DNA of 64,000 nt from Kangiella sediminilitoris (GTDB lineage Bacteria > Pseudomonadota > Gammaproteobacteria > Enterobacterales > Kangiellaceae): assembly GCF_001708405.1 (NCBI RefSeq), contig NZ_CP012418.1:310001-374000 (forward strand), read 5' to 3'. The notes beneath the pieces were generated by a model, which had not been told where the DNA came from, did not search any database, and saw only the letters and a program-made list of their open reading frames with translations. Positions 26,774-36,336 of the stretch are shown here, one piece after another. Position 1 is the stretch's first letter. Every line of letters starts with the position of its first letter. The position numbers and the translations under genes are program-made.

Positions 26774-27820
26774 ATGACAATTGAGACAAGTCGTGTCACC
26801 AATGTGCTTCTGTCCATTGCTGCAACATTTATTATTATTGCTGGACTCAAGGCTGCCAGCAGTTTCGTTGTTCCAGTTATCTTATCGCTGTTCGTTTCGA
26901 TCATTATTGGTCCGTTATATTTTGCGATAGCTAATTTTGAAATTCCTAAGACCCAAAAAACGGTGCCGGACTGGTTGGCTATGATTTTAGTCGTTCTTTT
27001 TATGTCGGGACTCTTCTTTCTGATGGGGCGTTTTATTGGTAACTCAGTCGAACAGTTTTCATCAAACTTACCTGAGTATGAAAAGATGCTCAGGGAAAAA
27101 TTTGAGGGCATACTGATTTGGCTTGAAGGACTTGGATTTAATATCCCAGAGCAGTCACTAGCTGAGCGATTTTCCCCAAGTACTGTGATGAGTCTTTCGG
27201 CATCGGTTCTGAATGGTCTAGGAGGGATGGTCAGTAATGTTTTCTTGATAGTGCTGACTTCGATCTTCTTATTGATGGAAGCCAGTGTCTTTGGTGAGAA
27301 GATGCAAAGAGCCTTTCCTAACGCAGAAAGTAAAGCCCACTTAGGTTTAAATCAGGTGATTCAGAAGATTAAGCGGTACGCCACCATTAAGTCTATTGTT
27401 AGCTTATTAACCGGTGTTCTGATCAGTACCTGGTTAGTCATTCTGGATGTCGAGTATCCTTTCCTATGGGGGCTTGTGGCTTTCATGTTTAACTTTGTGC
27501 CCAATATCGGTTCGATTATCGCTGCAATTCCCGCTGTCCTGATGTCGTGGCTCACAGAGGACGCTATCACTACGCCTTTGCTGGTAGCTGCCGGTTATTT
27601 AATGGTGAACTTTGTGGTTGGTAACTTGGTGGAACCAAAGTTTATGGGGAAAGGGCTTGGACTGTCCACTTTGATAGTCTTTTTATCGTTACTGTTCTGG
27701 GGTTGGGTTTTAGGACCCGTTGGAATGCTATTGTCTGTACCATTAACCATTATCGTGAAAATTGTTCTGGATAGTAATAAGGAAACCCAGTGGATTGGGA
27801 TTATGCTGGGAGATAAGTAA
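26774..27820 (+). CDS. AI-2E-family (TqsA/PerM-type) membrane permease
   Basis: A 348-residue inner-membrane protein with about seven to eight hydrophobic helices. N-terminal TM helices (about 12-40, 62-85) are followed by a long amphipathic cytoplasmic region and the C-terminal motif FMFNFVPNIGSIIAAIPAVL, which marks the family, then LFWGWVLGPVGMLLSVPLT. Members export AI-2 or exchange ions; the substrate cannot be assigned. The start has CAGGGAG upstream. Confidence 0.9.
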   Translation: MTIETSRVTNVLLSIAATFIIIAGLKAASSFVVPVILSLFVSIIIGPLYFAIANFEIPKTQKTVPDWLAMILVVLFMSGLFFLMGRFIGNSVEQFSSNLPEYEKMLREKFEGILIWLEGLGFNIPEQSLAERFSPSTVMSLSASVLNGLGGMVSNVFLIVLTSIFLLMEASVFGEKMQRAFPNAESKAHLGLNQVIQKIKRYATIKSIVSLLTGVLISTWLVILDVEYPFLWGLVAFMFNFVPNIGSIIAAIPAVLMSWLTEDAITTPLLVAAGYLMVNFVVGNLVEPKFMGKGLGLSTLIVFLSLLFWGWVLGPVGMLLSVPLTIIVKIVLDSNKETQWIGIMLGDK

Positions 27821-27859
27821 CAAAGCCACTTTAACCAATGAGTTTTAGCTACCTATATA

Positions 27860-27882
27860 AAGCCCTGCGCAAGGCAGGGCTT
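27860..27882. terminator. hairpin between convergent genes
   Basis: AAGCCCTGC/GCAGGGCTT with a 5-base loop, between the permease and the RND outer-membrane gene. Only a short T-rich tract follows on either strand, so termination may be weak. Confidence 0.55.
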
Positions 27883-27920
27883 AGAGCAAAGGAGCTTTAT
27901 AACTCAAATCCAGCAGACTG

Positions 27921-29399
27921 TTATTCGGTTTCTCCAGAGCTGCCTTCACTGTCACCTTGTGGCTCGTCATTATGCGGTTGTTGGGACAAAACGACCGCCT
28001 TATCACCGCCGCCAAGAGCCTTGTACAATGAAATGACATTCGCCAGTTGCGCTCTCTCGGTTTCCAGCAAGGCCTGTTCGGCTGTAAATTTATCCTGCTG
28101 TGCATTTAGTACCTCAAGATAGCTGGCAAGCCCGGCTTTATATTTTGCTTCTGCAAGTTTAAGACGCTTGCTTTGTGCCTTCACCAATGAGCGGTTTGCC
28201 TCTAATTCTCCGCTATAGGTGGTTCTATTGGTCATCAACTGATAGACCTCGGCGAAAGCCTGTTGAACAGCTTTTTCATACTCAGCAATCAAACGTTCCT
28301 GCTGAGCTTGTGCAATATCGAGGTTAGCCTGTAACCCATTATTAAAGATGGGGATCCGAATGGATGGAATAAAGCTCCAGGTGTTCGATTCGCTATCAAA
28401 CAGATTGTCAAATTCCGTACTGGAGTAGCCATATTGTCCGGTAATGCTAATCGATGGGAAGAAAGCGGCGCGGGCAGCACCGATATTAGCATTAGCAGCA
28501 TACAGGCTTTGCTCAGCAGAAAGTACATCGGGCCTGCTGAGTAAAACTTCAGAGCTGATACTATCAGGTAGATCCAATGCCATTTCATTCAACTGAAGTT
28601 GCTGTTGATCTAACCTGACTTGAGACAGAGGTTTTCCAATCAATAGCTCCAGAGCACTTTTTGCAGCGGCATGAGCACGTTCAAACTGAGCTTTCTGAGC
28701 TCTGACAGTGGCCAGAGAAGCCTGTGCCTGGGCAAGGTCCAGTTCGCTGGCGATACCTGTATCCAGACGCTTCTGAATTAAGTCGAGGCTCTCCTGGCGA
28801 CTATGCAGTGTTTTTTCAGCAAGGTTTAAGCTACGGTTGGCTGAAACCCAGCTGTAATAGGCATTGGCCGTTTGGCTGATGACGCTTAAGCGTACCGAAC
28901 GAGCAGCTTCTGTACTGGATAAGTATTGTGCCAGGGCAGAGTCACTCAAGGATCGAACACGCCCAAACAAGTCCAGCTCATAAGAGGTTAAACCGACGCT
29001 TGCACTATAGACGTCCTGGATGCTGTCTACTCCGGGGATGGTGAAAACATTGGCCGAATTTTTAGTTCGTGTCTGACTCACTTCACTCTGGACTGAAGGG
29101 AAGAGAGCTTCACGTTGAATTTGATAACGGCCCTCAACTTCAGACATGCGAGCAAGGGCAATCCGAAGATCAGTATTGGATTGTAATGCTTCCTGTATTA
29201 CTCGGCGGGCATTATCATCAGGGAAAAAGTCCTGCCATGCCTCCAGTGTCAGCGATGCATGTGGAGCTTCGGGCTGTTGCCCGAAGTTCTTTTCTATTGC
29301 CACCTGTGGACGTTCGTTATCGGGTGCCATGGTAAGGCATCCGGATAAAACAAAACTGGCGGCCAACGCTGTAAAGCTGGTTACTATGCTTTTAGTCAT
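27921..29399 (-). CDS. RND efflux outer-membrane lipoprotein (OprM/NodT family)
   Basis: The outer-membrane channel of a tripartite pump. It has 492 residues with a lipobox LSGC (Cys near residue 21), then two OEP repeats (about 55-260 and 265-460) with the typical long helices (YQIQREALFPSVQSEVSQT ... SRPDVLSAEQSLYAANANIGAARAAFFPSI). The acidic C-terminal tail (DNDEPQ-like, ending SSGETE) is not conserved in the family. Its start overlaps the transporter stop by 8 bases. Confidence 0.94.
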   Translation of the reverse strand: MTKSIVTSFTALAASFVLSGCLTMAPDNERPQVAIEKNFGQQPEAPHASLTLEAWQDFFPDDNARRVIQEALQSNTDLRIALARMSEVEGRYQIQREALFPSVQSEVSQTRTKNSANVFTIPGVDSIQDVYSASVGLTSYELDLFGRVRSLSDSALAQYLSSTEAARSVRLSVISQTANAYYSWVSANRSLNLAEKTLHSRQESLDLIQKRLDTGIASELDLAQAQASLATVRAQKAQFERAHAAAKSALELLIGKPLSQVRLDQQQLQLNEMALDLPDSISSEVLLSRPDVLSAEQSLYAANANIGAARAAFFPSISITGQYGYSSTEFDNLFDSESNTWSFIPSIRIPIFNNGLQANLDIAQAQQERLIAEYEKAVQQAFAEVYQLMTNRTTYSGELEANRSLVKAQSKRLKLAEAKYKAGLASYLEVLNAQQDKFTAEQALLETERAQLANVISLYKALGGGDKAVVLSQQPHNDEPQGDSEGSSGETE

Positions 29400-32300
29400 C
29401 TTTAATCTCCATGCCTTTGGCGGCGAGTTCGTAGTGTTTTAGTTTTCTTGGGAAAATCTTACGAACCAGCAGGTAGAATACCGGTACAAAGAATATTGCC
29501 AATATCGCGGCTGATATCATGCCACCCATGACGCTGGTACCTATGGCCTGGCGGCTGGCGGATCCCGCGCCTGTAGCTATGACAAGTGGCAGTACACCCA
29601 TAATGAAAGCTAGGGAAGTCATAAGAATAGGCCGCAAGCGTAGGCGACAGGCTTCGGTAACAGCCTCAAGAGCACTTTTACCTTCGCCCTGAGCTTCACG
29701 TGCAAATTCGACGATTAGAATTGCGTTCTTTGCTGAGAGACCGATGATAGTGATCAGTCCAACTTTAAAGTAGATATCATTTGGCATTGAGCCAATCCAG
29801 GCAAACAATATCGAGCCGAGGATACCCAGCGGAACAACCAGAACGACAGCTAATGGAACGGACCAGCTTTCATATAATGCTGCCAGCACAAGAAATATCA
29901 CCAGAAATGAAAGGCTGAATAGTAAAGCTGTCTGGTTTCCAGCGACTTTTTCTTCTAATGATTGTCCTGACCATTCGTAGCCAATGCCTTTAGGCAGGTT
30001 TTGCGCAAACTGCTCCATCAGCATCATTACTTCACCGGAACTTACCCCAGCAGCTCCGCTGCCAGTAAGAGGTATAGATGGTGAACCGTTATAACGAGTT
30101 AGTTTCGCCGGAGCTTCGGTCCATTCTGCCGTTGCGACCTCGGATAATGTGACCAGGTCTCCTTGAGCATTTCGAACCTGCATGCTGAGTATTTCTTCAG
30201 GGGTAGAGCGCGTTTCTGCGTCTGACTGAATCCATACCTGCCGCACTTTCTGACCTTCAACATAATCATTGATATAGGAAGAGCCCAGCGCAATCTGTAA
30301 GGTGCTGTTTAGATCACCAATATCGACACCCAGTGAGCGGGCTTTAATCCGATCTACCTCAAAAGTTAGTAGTGGTGCTGGTGGCAGGGTATCCGGGCGA
30401 ATTTCAGCAAATTTGCCAGACTGCCCAGCCATTCCAATGAGCTGGTAAGCTGCGCCCATGAGCTGTTGTACTCCTACTCCAGACTTATCCTGAAGCTGGA
30501 AGTCAAAACCGCTGCTGTTACCCAGGCCTGGAATAGAAGGCATATTGAACGCGAAAGTATTTCCCTCAGTGTACTTGGCAAATTCAGCAGTAGCTGCCGC
30601 TGCCAATTGGTCGGCATTGCGCATTTCTTCCCGAGCTTCCCACGGCTTCAGGTTAACGAAGGTAATTGAAGTGTTTTGACCGGTACCGAAGAAGCTAAAG
30701 CCTGCAACCGTAATAATACGCTCGACTTCAGGTTGATTGAGGAACCAGGCGTCGGTTTTTTTCGTCAACTCGAGTGTGCGCTGCCGGGTTGAACCCGAAG
30801 GCATTAATGATGATGCTACAATAAACCCCTGGTCTTCTGATGGAACAAAGCCTGTCGGCATGCTAGCGAAACGCCATCCAACAAATGCTGTAATCAAAGC
30901 AAAAACACCCATGGTGATCAGTAAACCAGTTTTACTGAACAGCTTTTTGACGTAGGTCATATAGGTTTCAGTAAACTTATTGAAACCTATGTTGAACCAG
31001 CGGAAAGGGGCCCACTCTTTTTTGCCTTCTTTTTCAGCCTTTAATAACCCCTGCGCAATTGCCGGACTCAATGAAAGCGATAGGAAGGCTGATATGGATA
31101 CGCTTAATACAATGGTTAGGGAAAATTGCTGATAGATTCTGCCAACGGAGCCAGAGAAAAATGCCATTGGGATAAATACGGCAACCAGTACTGCTGTTGT
31201 ACCAATAATGGCACCGGATATTTGTTTCATCGCCTTTTTGGTGGCGTGATAAGGCCCAATATCTTCTTCATCGAGAATACGTTTAATATTTTCAACAACG
31301 ATAATGGCATCATCCACCACAATACCAATAGCCAGTACCATGGCGAACATGGTTAGCATGTTTATGGAGAATCCAAGCAAATAAAGACCCATACCTGTAC
31401 CAATAAGAGATACAGGAACCACGATTAATGGAATGATGGTCGTGCGCCAGCTTTGCAGAAAGAGGAACATCACCAGCGTTACCAGAAACACGGCTTCTAT
31501 TAAGGTTTGTACAACCTGGCTGATGGAGCCTTCAACAAAGATCGAGGTGTCGTATGGAATAACCCACTCAACGTCATCAGGAAAGTATTGCTCCAGTTCC
31601 TCCATTTTTGCTTTAACAGCGTCGGCTGCCTCTAAAGCGTTGCCGTTGTTGCTGAGCTTTAAAGCAAAAGCGGCCGAATCCTGACCATTTAACATTGCCG
31701 CGGAACCATAGTTATTCGCTCCACGCTCAACTTCAGCAACATCCTTAAGTCGAACGACGGCACCATCGCTTGATGAGCGAAGAATGATGTTGCCAAACTC
31801 GTCAGGTGTTGAAAGGCGTGAAGGAACCAGAATCGTGGCGTTAATCTGTTGGTTATCAGGTGATGGTAGCGAGCCCAGTTCACCCGTTGCCAGCTGAGCA
31901 TTTTGATCACGTATAGCCTGAGAAATTTCTTCAGGTGTTATGGCATATGAAGCCATCTTCTTAGGATCAACCCATACACGCATGGCATATGTAGAGCTGA
32001 ATAGCTGAGCACTGCCGATACCGTCAATACGACGCATTTCGCCAAGTATTGCGCGATCTACATAGTCCCCTAGATCCACTGCATCAAGCGAACCGTTAGG
32101 AGAGTACAGGGAAACCACCATTAGAAAGTCTGGGCGGGTTTTATCAATGTTTACACCTTGAGTTCTAACCGAAGCAGGAAGTCTGGCTTCGACACGCTTC
32201 AGACGGTTCTGGACCTCTACACCTGCAATGTCCGTGTCGGTACCAGTGGCAAAGGTTAGAACAATTGTTGAGGTGCCTGTACGGGAACTGTCAGACTTTA

Positions 32301-32532
32301 TATAACGTAAGCCTTCGATTCCGTTCATCTCTTCTTCTATAATGCTGGTTACCGTGTCCTCGATAACTTTTGCTGAAGCGCCGGGGTAGTTAGCGGTAAC
32401 CGTCACCTGGGGTGGTGAAATATCTGGATAGGCCATTACCGGCAGGTTTTGCACTGCCAGCGCACCGCCAAGCAGAATCAATAAAGAAATTACCCAGGCA
32501 AAAATGGGTCTGTTGATAAAAAACTGTGCCAT
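29392..32532 (-). CDS. RND multidrug efflux inner-membrane transporter (HAE1, AcrB/MexB type)
   Basis: A proton-driven trimeric exporter of 1046 residues. MAQFFINRPIFAWVISLLILLGG is the canonical first helix. Large porter loops follow TM1 and TM7. The proton-relay pair is in GIVVDDAIIVVENIKRI. The second half repeats the fold (VGLITIIGLSAKNAILIVEFA; LRPILMTSLAFIMGVLPLV). No truncation. Substrate range cannot be read from sequence, but HAE1 family membership implies amphiphilic drugs, detergents or solvents. It begins 10 bases after the adaptor gene. Confidence 0.97.
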   Translation of the reverse strand: MAQFFINRPIFAWVISLLILLGGALAVQNLPVMAYPDISPPQVTVTANYPGASAKVIEDTVTSIIEEEMNGIEGLRYIKSDSSRTGTSTIVLTFATGTDTDIAGVEVQNRLKRVEARLPASVRTQGVNIDKTRPDFLMVVSLYSPNGSLDAVDLGDYVDRAILGEMRRIDGIGSAQLFSSTYAMRVWVDPKKMASYAITPEEISQAIRDQNAQLATGELGSLPSPDNQQINATILVPSRLSTPDEFGNIILRSSSDGAVVRLKDVAEVERGANNYGSAAMLNGQDSAAFALKLSNNGNALEAADAVKAKMEELEQYFPDDVEWVIPYDTSIFVEGSISQVVQTLIEAVFLVTLVMFLFLQSWRTTIIPLIVVPVSLIGTGMGLYLLGFSINMLTMFAMVLAIGIVVDDAIIVVENIKRILDEEDIGPYHATKKAMKQISGAIIGTTAVLVAVFIPMAFFSGSVGRIYQQFSLTIVLSVSISAFLSLSLSPAIAQGLLKAEKEGKKEWAPFRWFNIGFNKFTETYMTYVKKLFSKTGLLITMGVFALITAFVGWRFASMPTGFVPSEDQGFIVASSLMPSGSTRQRTLELTKKTDAWFLNQPEVERIITVAGFSFFGTGQNTSITFVNLKPWEAREEMRNADQLAAAATAEFAKYTEGNTFAFNMPSIPGLGNSSGFDFQLQDKSGVGVQQLMGAAYQLIGMAGQSGKFAEIRPDTLPPAPLLTFEVDRIKARSLGVDIGDLNSTLQIALGSSYINDYVEGQKVRQVWIQSDAETRSTPEEILSMQVRNAQGDLVTLSEVATAEWTEAPAKLTRYNGSPSIPLTGSGAAGVSSGEVMMLMEQFAQNLPKGIGYEWSGQSLEEKVAGNQTALLFSLSFLVIFLVLAALYESWSVPLAVVLVVPLGILGSILFAWIGSMPNDIYFKVGLITIIGLSAKNAILIVEFAREAQGEGKSALEAVTEACRLRLRPILMTSLAFIMGVLPLVIATGAGSASRQAIGTSVMGGMISAAILAIFFVPVFYLLVRKIFPRKLKHYELAAKGMEIKDD

Positions 32533-32542
32533 ATAAAGTTAC

Positions 32543-33673
32543 CTATTTCTGCGCGTGCGAGACTTGTGGTTGATTTGGCATGATTTGTACCGGCGTTCCG
32601 GGCTGTAGGAATTGAGTATTGCTGACGATGACTTTATCGCCTGCTTTCAAACCACTTTTAATGACCCAGCTTTTTCCCACCATAGGGCCGAGCTCAACAG
32701 ATTGGATGGCAAGCTTGCCATCTTTCACAACTTTAACCACCGCGCCTTTCGCCGTGACCTGAACTGCTTTCTGGGGAACCTGCAGTAATGTCTTCGAGTC
32801 TGCCACCGGAGCTTTTACACGGACAAACATACCGGGCAATAGCTTATGATCAGGGTTTTTTACCGTTGCACGAAGCATTACTGACCCAGTATCACGCTCT
32901 ACAGACAGGCTGGAAAACTCCAGTGTTCCCGGGTGCTCGTAGGGAGTACCGTCGTTGAATAGAATTTCAATCTGCTGAGAGTCTGAATCTGTAGCATCTG
33001 AGCTAGAAAACAATTCACGCATTTTATTAAGCTCTGTCGCTGAGCGAGTAAAATCAACATATACGTTATCCAGTTGCTCGATGGTTGCTAAATGGGTAGC
33101 ACTTGAGGCGCTGACCAGGGCTCCTTCTGTTACTAGCGCCCGACCAATTCGACCTGAAATTGGCGCATCAACCGTAGCATAATCAAGGTTAATCTGAGCT
33201 TTAGCCAGCTGGGCTTTGGCCTGTTCAACCTTGGCATCAGCCTGTTGGCTCTGGGCTAAATAAGTATCATATTCCTGTTGGCTAACAGCGCCTTGCTTGA
33301 GTAGTTCAGAGTAACGCTTTAAGGTCTGTCTGTTTAATTTCTGTTGAGCTATGGCTGTGTTCAGGTCAGCTCTTGCGGCAGCCACATTAGCTTTCATAAC
33401 TCGGTCATCGATTTGAAATAATGCCTGGCCTTGCTTAACGTCAACACCTTCGGAAAAGAGACGTTTTTCAAGAATGCCATCGACCCGGGCGCGAACTTCT
33501 GATGTTCTAAACGCAACGACACGCCCCGGCAGGTTTTGAGTAATTGTAGTAGTGTCCGCTGTTACTTCAGCAACCTGAACCGGCACAGCCTGTTGCTGTC
33601 CCTGTTGTGCAGCAAAAGCAGCGCTGGTATAGATGCTTAGGAGTAACGAGCTAATAAATAGTGTCTTTTTCAT
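32543..33673 (-). CDS. RND efflux periplasmic adaptor (AcrA/MexA type)
   Basis: The membrane-fusion subunit linking transporter and channel. From the ATG at 33673 it has 376 residues: signal peptide ending AAFAAQ without a lipobox Cys (AcrA itself is a lipoprotein), then VRARVDGILEKRLFSEGVDVKQGQALFQID (lipoyl half), a helical hairpin (about 90-160), APISGRIGRALVTEGALV (second lipoyl half), a beta-barrel and a membrane-proximal domain. A longer reading from 33775 overlaps the TetR gene and is rejected. Confidence 0.94.
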   Translation of the reverse strand: MKKTLFISSLLLSIYTSAAFAAQQGQQQAVPVQVAEVTADTTTITQNLPGRVVAFRTSEVRARVDGILEKRLFSEGVDVKQGQALFQIDDRVMKANVAAARADLNTAIAQQKLNRQTLKRYSELLKQGAVSQQEYDTYLAQSQQADAKVEQAKAQLAKAQINLDYATVDAPISGRIGRALVTEGALVSASSATHLATIEQLDNVYVDFTRSATELNKMRELFSSSDATDSDSQQIEILFNDGTPYEHPGTLEFSSLSVERDTGSVMLRATVKNPDHKLLPGMFVRVKAPVADSKTLLQVPQKAVQVTAKGAVVKVVKDGKLAIQSVELGPMVGKSWVIKSGLKAGDKVIVSNTQFLQPGTPVQIMPNQPQVSHAQK

Positions 33674-33677
33674 GATG

Positions 33678-34256
33678 TTAACCTTTAAGCGGAAGCTTTG
33701 GATTACGCAGTGCTGACCACGCAAAGTCGACCATTGATTGAATTCTTTCTTCAGTAATAGCTTCTTCGTGAACATAGAAGTAATGCATCAAATAGCTGAT
33801 GCCACCATAGATGGCCAAGTGCTGCTCTAGAATATCCGGAGAGCGTGTAGCGCCAGCGGCATAGGCTTCTTCGTATAGTTTGACGAAGGGTTCATAAAGT
33901 GGGTGAAGCTTGTCGCGGGTTTCCTGGAGAATAACCGGAGAAAACGCGTACAGGTGAATAAATCGGAAGTAGGGACAGTTATCCAGCATGAATCGTATAG
34001 TATTGCCGTAAACATTACGAAAACGCTGTTCGTAATCGGCTTCACGATCATGGTGTTTAAGCAGAAACTCTACCTCTTGTTGCTTAACGTAGAGGAAGCA
34101 TTCGTTAATCAGGTGTTCCTTCCCCTCAAAATAGTTATAAACGCTACCTGTGGCCACTTCTGCCTCTTTTGCCACGAGAGCCATAGAAGAGCCTTGAAGG
34201 CCGCGCTCAACGAATAAACGAACAGCTGCCTCAAGAATTTGATGTTTCTTGGACAT
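33678..34256 (-). CDS. TetR-family repressor of the RND operon
   Basis: A 192-residue regulator. The N-terminal HTH (ILEAAVRLFVERGLQGSSMALVAKEAEVATGSVYNYFEGKEHLINE) is followed by an all-helical ligand domain with no specific match. It is the first gene of the efflux operon, 4 bases before the adaptor gene, and a perfect 14-bp palindrome lies just upstream of its ATG. Drug-inducible autorepression is the likely scheme. ATG at 34256 is preferred to a TTG at 34268. Confidence 0.92.
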   Translation of the reverse strand: MSKKHQILEAAVRLFVERGLQGSSMALVAKEAEVATGSVYNYFEGKEHLINECFLYVKQQEVEFLLKHHDREADYEQRFRNVYGNTIRFMLDNCPYFRFIHLYAFSPVILQETRDKLHPLYEPFVKLYEEAYAAGATRSPDILEQHLAIYGGISYLMHYFYVHEEAITEERIQSMVDFAWSALRNPKLPLKG

Positions 34257-34271
34257 ATTAAGATGCAATAA

Positions 34272-34285
34272 AATGAACGTTCATT
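34272..34285. promoter_or_regulatory. perfect palindrome, candidate TetR operator
   Basis: AATGAACGTTCATT, with an extra ATTCATTTT on the right mirroring the left-hand AAAATGAA. It sits 16 bases before the repressor ATG, in the expected operator position. Confidence 0.6.
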
Positions 34286-34489
34286 CATTTTAAGTGGTGC
34301 ACTGATTTTACGCAAGTTAATAATTGTAAAGTATTCGGCTTTCGCTGATCTCATGCTGGATGAAAAGGAATCAATAGACAGACACAATGGTCGTGGTAGT
34401 ATCGTTAACGTACTGAAAATAAACGACTCATCTCAGTTGTGAGTGGCGATTTAAAGTATTCAACTGTGCGATATCAATAGAGGGCCTCA

Positions 34490-35845
34490 ATGACCAAATT
34501 TATAATTTATATACTACTGCTTGTATCTGTCTGTAGCTTGGAGGCAGTTTCGGCTAGCACTGTTAAGCAAGGCGTCGTGATTGAAAAGGTGCCGGGAGTG
34601 TTATCACCGAGGGAAAGAGTCGAACCCATTAATAAAATTCTAAAATACCGTCTGGATCATTTGCTGCCTAAGCTAATGCAGGAGTCCGATCTGGATATGT
34701 GGCTGGTGATTAACCGTGAGTATGGTGAGGACGCCTTGTTTTATACTTTAGTTCCAGAACCCACATTCGCTGCACGAAGAACCACTTTATTAGTTTTTGT
34801 AAAAGAGGGTGATTCCGTCGAGCGTTTCAGTGTCAGTCGCTACCCCATAAAGGGGTTTTATGAAACTCGCTGGAAAGGGGGTACAGTCGAAGAGCAATGG
34901 GGAAGGTTGGCAGAGATTATCGAGGACTATGATCCTGAGAAGATTGGTATTAATGTGAGTCAAGAGTGGGCTGTCGCAGATGGTTTAACACAAGGACTCT
35001 ATAAGAGGTTGAATCGGGCGTTACCGCAAAAGTATCAGCAAAGATTAGTCAGTGCTGAGGATTTAGTTATCCGCTGGTTTGAAACGCGAACAAAGCCAGA
35101 GCTAAAGGTCTATCCGCAGATTGTGAAAGTTGCACGAGGCGTTATTGCTGAAGCGTTTTCAGATCAAGTGATTACCCCAGGTGTAACGACCGATCAGGAT
35201 GTATCCTGGTATATAAGAGAACGATTCGAGGAGCTGGGGCTAAAGCCATGGTTCCAGCCGTATGTAACTGTACAGCGACAGGGCGATGACAACAGAAAAG
35301 ACTCTCCTTTTTTTGGAAAAAGTGACCGCACCATCCAACCCGGTGACATCATTCATACCGATGTTGGAATCTGTTATTTAAAGCTTTGCACGGATACTCA
35401 GGAAATGGGATATGTTGCCAGGTTTGGCGAGTATTCCGTTCCACAAGGTTTGACCAAAGCCTTAGCGGAGGGTAATCAGTGGCAAGACATTCTTACTGGA
35501 CAATTTAAGCTGGGTAGGAGCGGTAATGAGATTTTAAAAGCTACCCAGGAAGAGTCAAATCAGCAAGGTATATTTTCCAGCACCTACACTCATCCGTTAG
35601 GTTTTGTCGGGCATGCGGTAGGGCCAACCATTGGTATGTGGGACAATCAGGGGCCCACGCCAATAAAGGGCGATTGGCCACTGTATAAAAATACGGCTTA
35701 TGCCATCGAGGGAAACGTCAAAGTCGAACTTCCAGAGTGGGATAACCAGCTGATACAGATTATGCTCGAGCAATCAGCTCTATATGATGGGGAACGAGTC
35801 ATCTATCTAGGCGGTCGCCAGACTGAGTGGCATTTTATTCGATAA
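34490..35845 (+). CDS. exported M24-family (Xaa-Pro aminopeptidase-like) metallopeptidase
   Basis: A 451-residue protein with an N-terminal signal (about 1-23, ending VSASTV). An N-terminal creatinase-like domain (LDMWLVINREYGEDALFYTL) precedes the pita-bread catalytic domain. Metal ligands can be placed at HTDVGI, TDTQEMGY, GHAVGPTIG and EGNVKVELPEW. Export together with proline-directed peptidase folds suits periplasmic peptide degradation. Single-gene unit with its own terminator. The exact substrate is inferred from family. Confidence 0.85.
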   Translation: MTKFIIYILLLVSVCSLEAVSASTVKQGVVIEKVPGVLSPRERVEPINKILKYRLDHLLPKLMQESDLDMWLVINREYGEDALFYTLVPEPTFAARRTTLLVFVKEGDSVERFSVSRYPIKGFYETRWKGGTVEEQWGRLAEIIEDYDPEKIGINVSQEWAVADGLTQGLYKRLNRALPQKYQQRLVSAEDLVIRWFETRTKPELKVYPQIVKVARGVIAEAFSDQVITPGVTTDQDVSWYIRERFEELGLKPWFQPYVTVQRQGDDNRKDSPFFGKSDRTIQPGDIIHTDVGICYLKLCTDTQEMGYVARFGEYSVPQGLTKALAEGNQWQDILTGQFKLGRSGNEILKATQEESNQQGIFSSTYTHPLGFVGHAVGPTIGMWDNQGPTPIKGDWPLYKNTAYAIEGNVKVELPEWDNQLIQIMLEQSALYDGERVIYLGGRQTEWHFIR

Positions 35846-35862
35846 ACATAGAATATGCTTTT

Positions 35863-35895
35863 AGAAGGCAGTCAGGATGCTGCCTTCTTTTTTTT
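35863..35895 (+). terminator. rho-independent terminator of the M24 peptidase gene
   Basis: GAAGGCAG/CTGCCTTC with an 8-base loop and eight T. It overlaps the 3' end of the convergent DUF4442 gene. Confidence 0.88.
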
Positions 35896-36336
35896 GGCAA
35901 TATGGAGTGTTTTCCAGACTTTAGCAATTAAAGTGCCATCAGCATCAATAATGTCCACTTCAAAAACAGGCTCTATTTTACTCTGAGTTTCTAACTGCTT
36001 TTTAAACTCATCCAGCTGCTGTTCTTCGATATTAAACTCTGCGAAAACATCCTTACGTCCCGGCTTAATAAATTTTATTTCAGACTTTTTGTCCCAGACG
36101 ACATAATTACGTCCCATTTGATGCAAAAAAAGCAGCATGTAAAATGGGTCGGTCATTGAGAATAACGAACCTCCATAATGGGTGTTAACGTAATTTCGGT
36201 TATACCAGCGTTTACGGAGTCTTACTTTAGCAAAAGACCAGTCGTCGGATAATTCTATGACACGGATGCCAGCGGCCCAAAAAGGGGGCCATAAGTTCAA
36301 TACAAGCTTAAGAGTTTTCGGTTTCAGTGTCTTCAT
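35872..36336 (-). CDS. DUF4442 hot-dog-fold (thioesterase-like) protein
   Basis: A 154-residue protein of the DUF4442 family, a hot-dog fold related to PaaI-type thioesterases. Recognisable are LWPPFWAAGIRVIELSDDWSFAKVRL, NYVNTHYGGSLFSMTDPFYMLLF and FIKPGRKDVFAEF. No catalytic assignment is safe. The Lys-rich end KKKKAAS is unusual. ATG at 36336 lies within the last codons of tatC (29-base overlap). Confidence 0.78.
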   Translation of the reverse strand: MKTLKPKTLKLVLNLWPPFWAAGIRVIELSDDWSFAKVRLRKRWYNRNYVNTHYGGSLFSMTDPFYMLLFLHQMGRNYVVWDKKSEIKFIKPGRKDVFAEFNIEEQQLDEFKKQLETQSKIEPVFEVDIIDADGTLIAKVWKTLHIAKKKKAAS

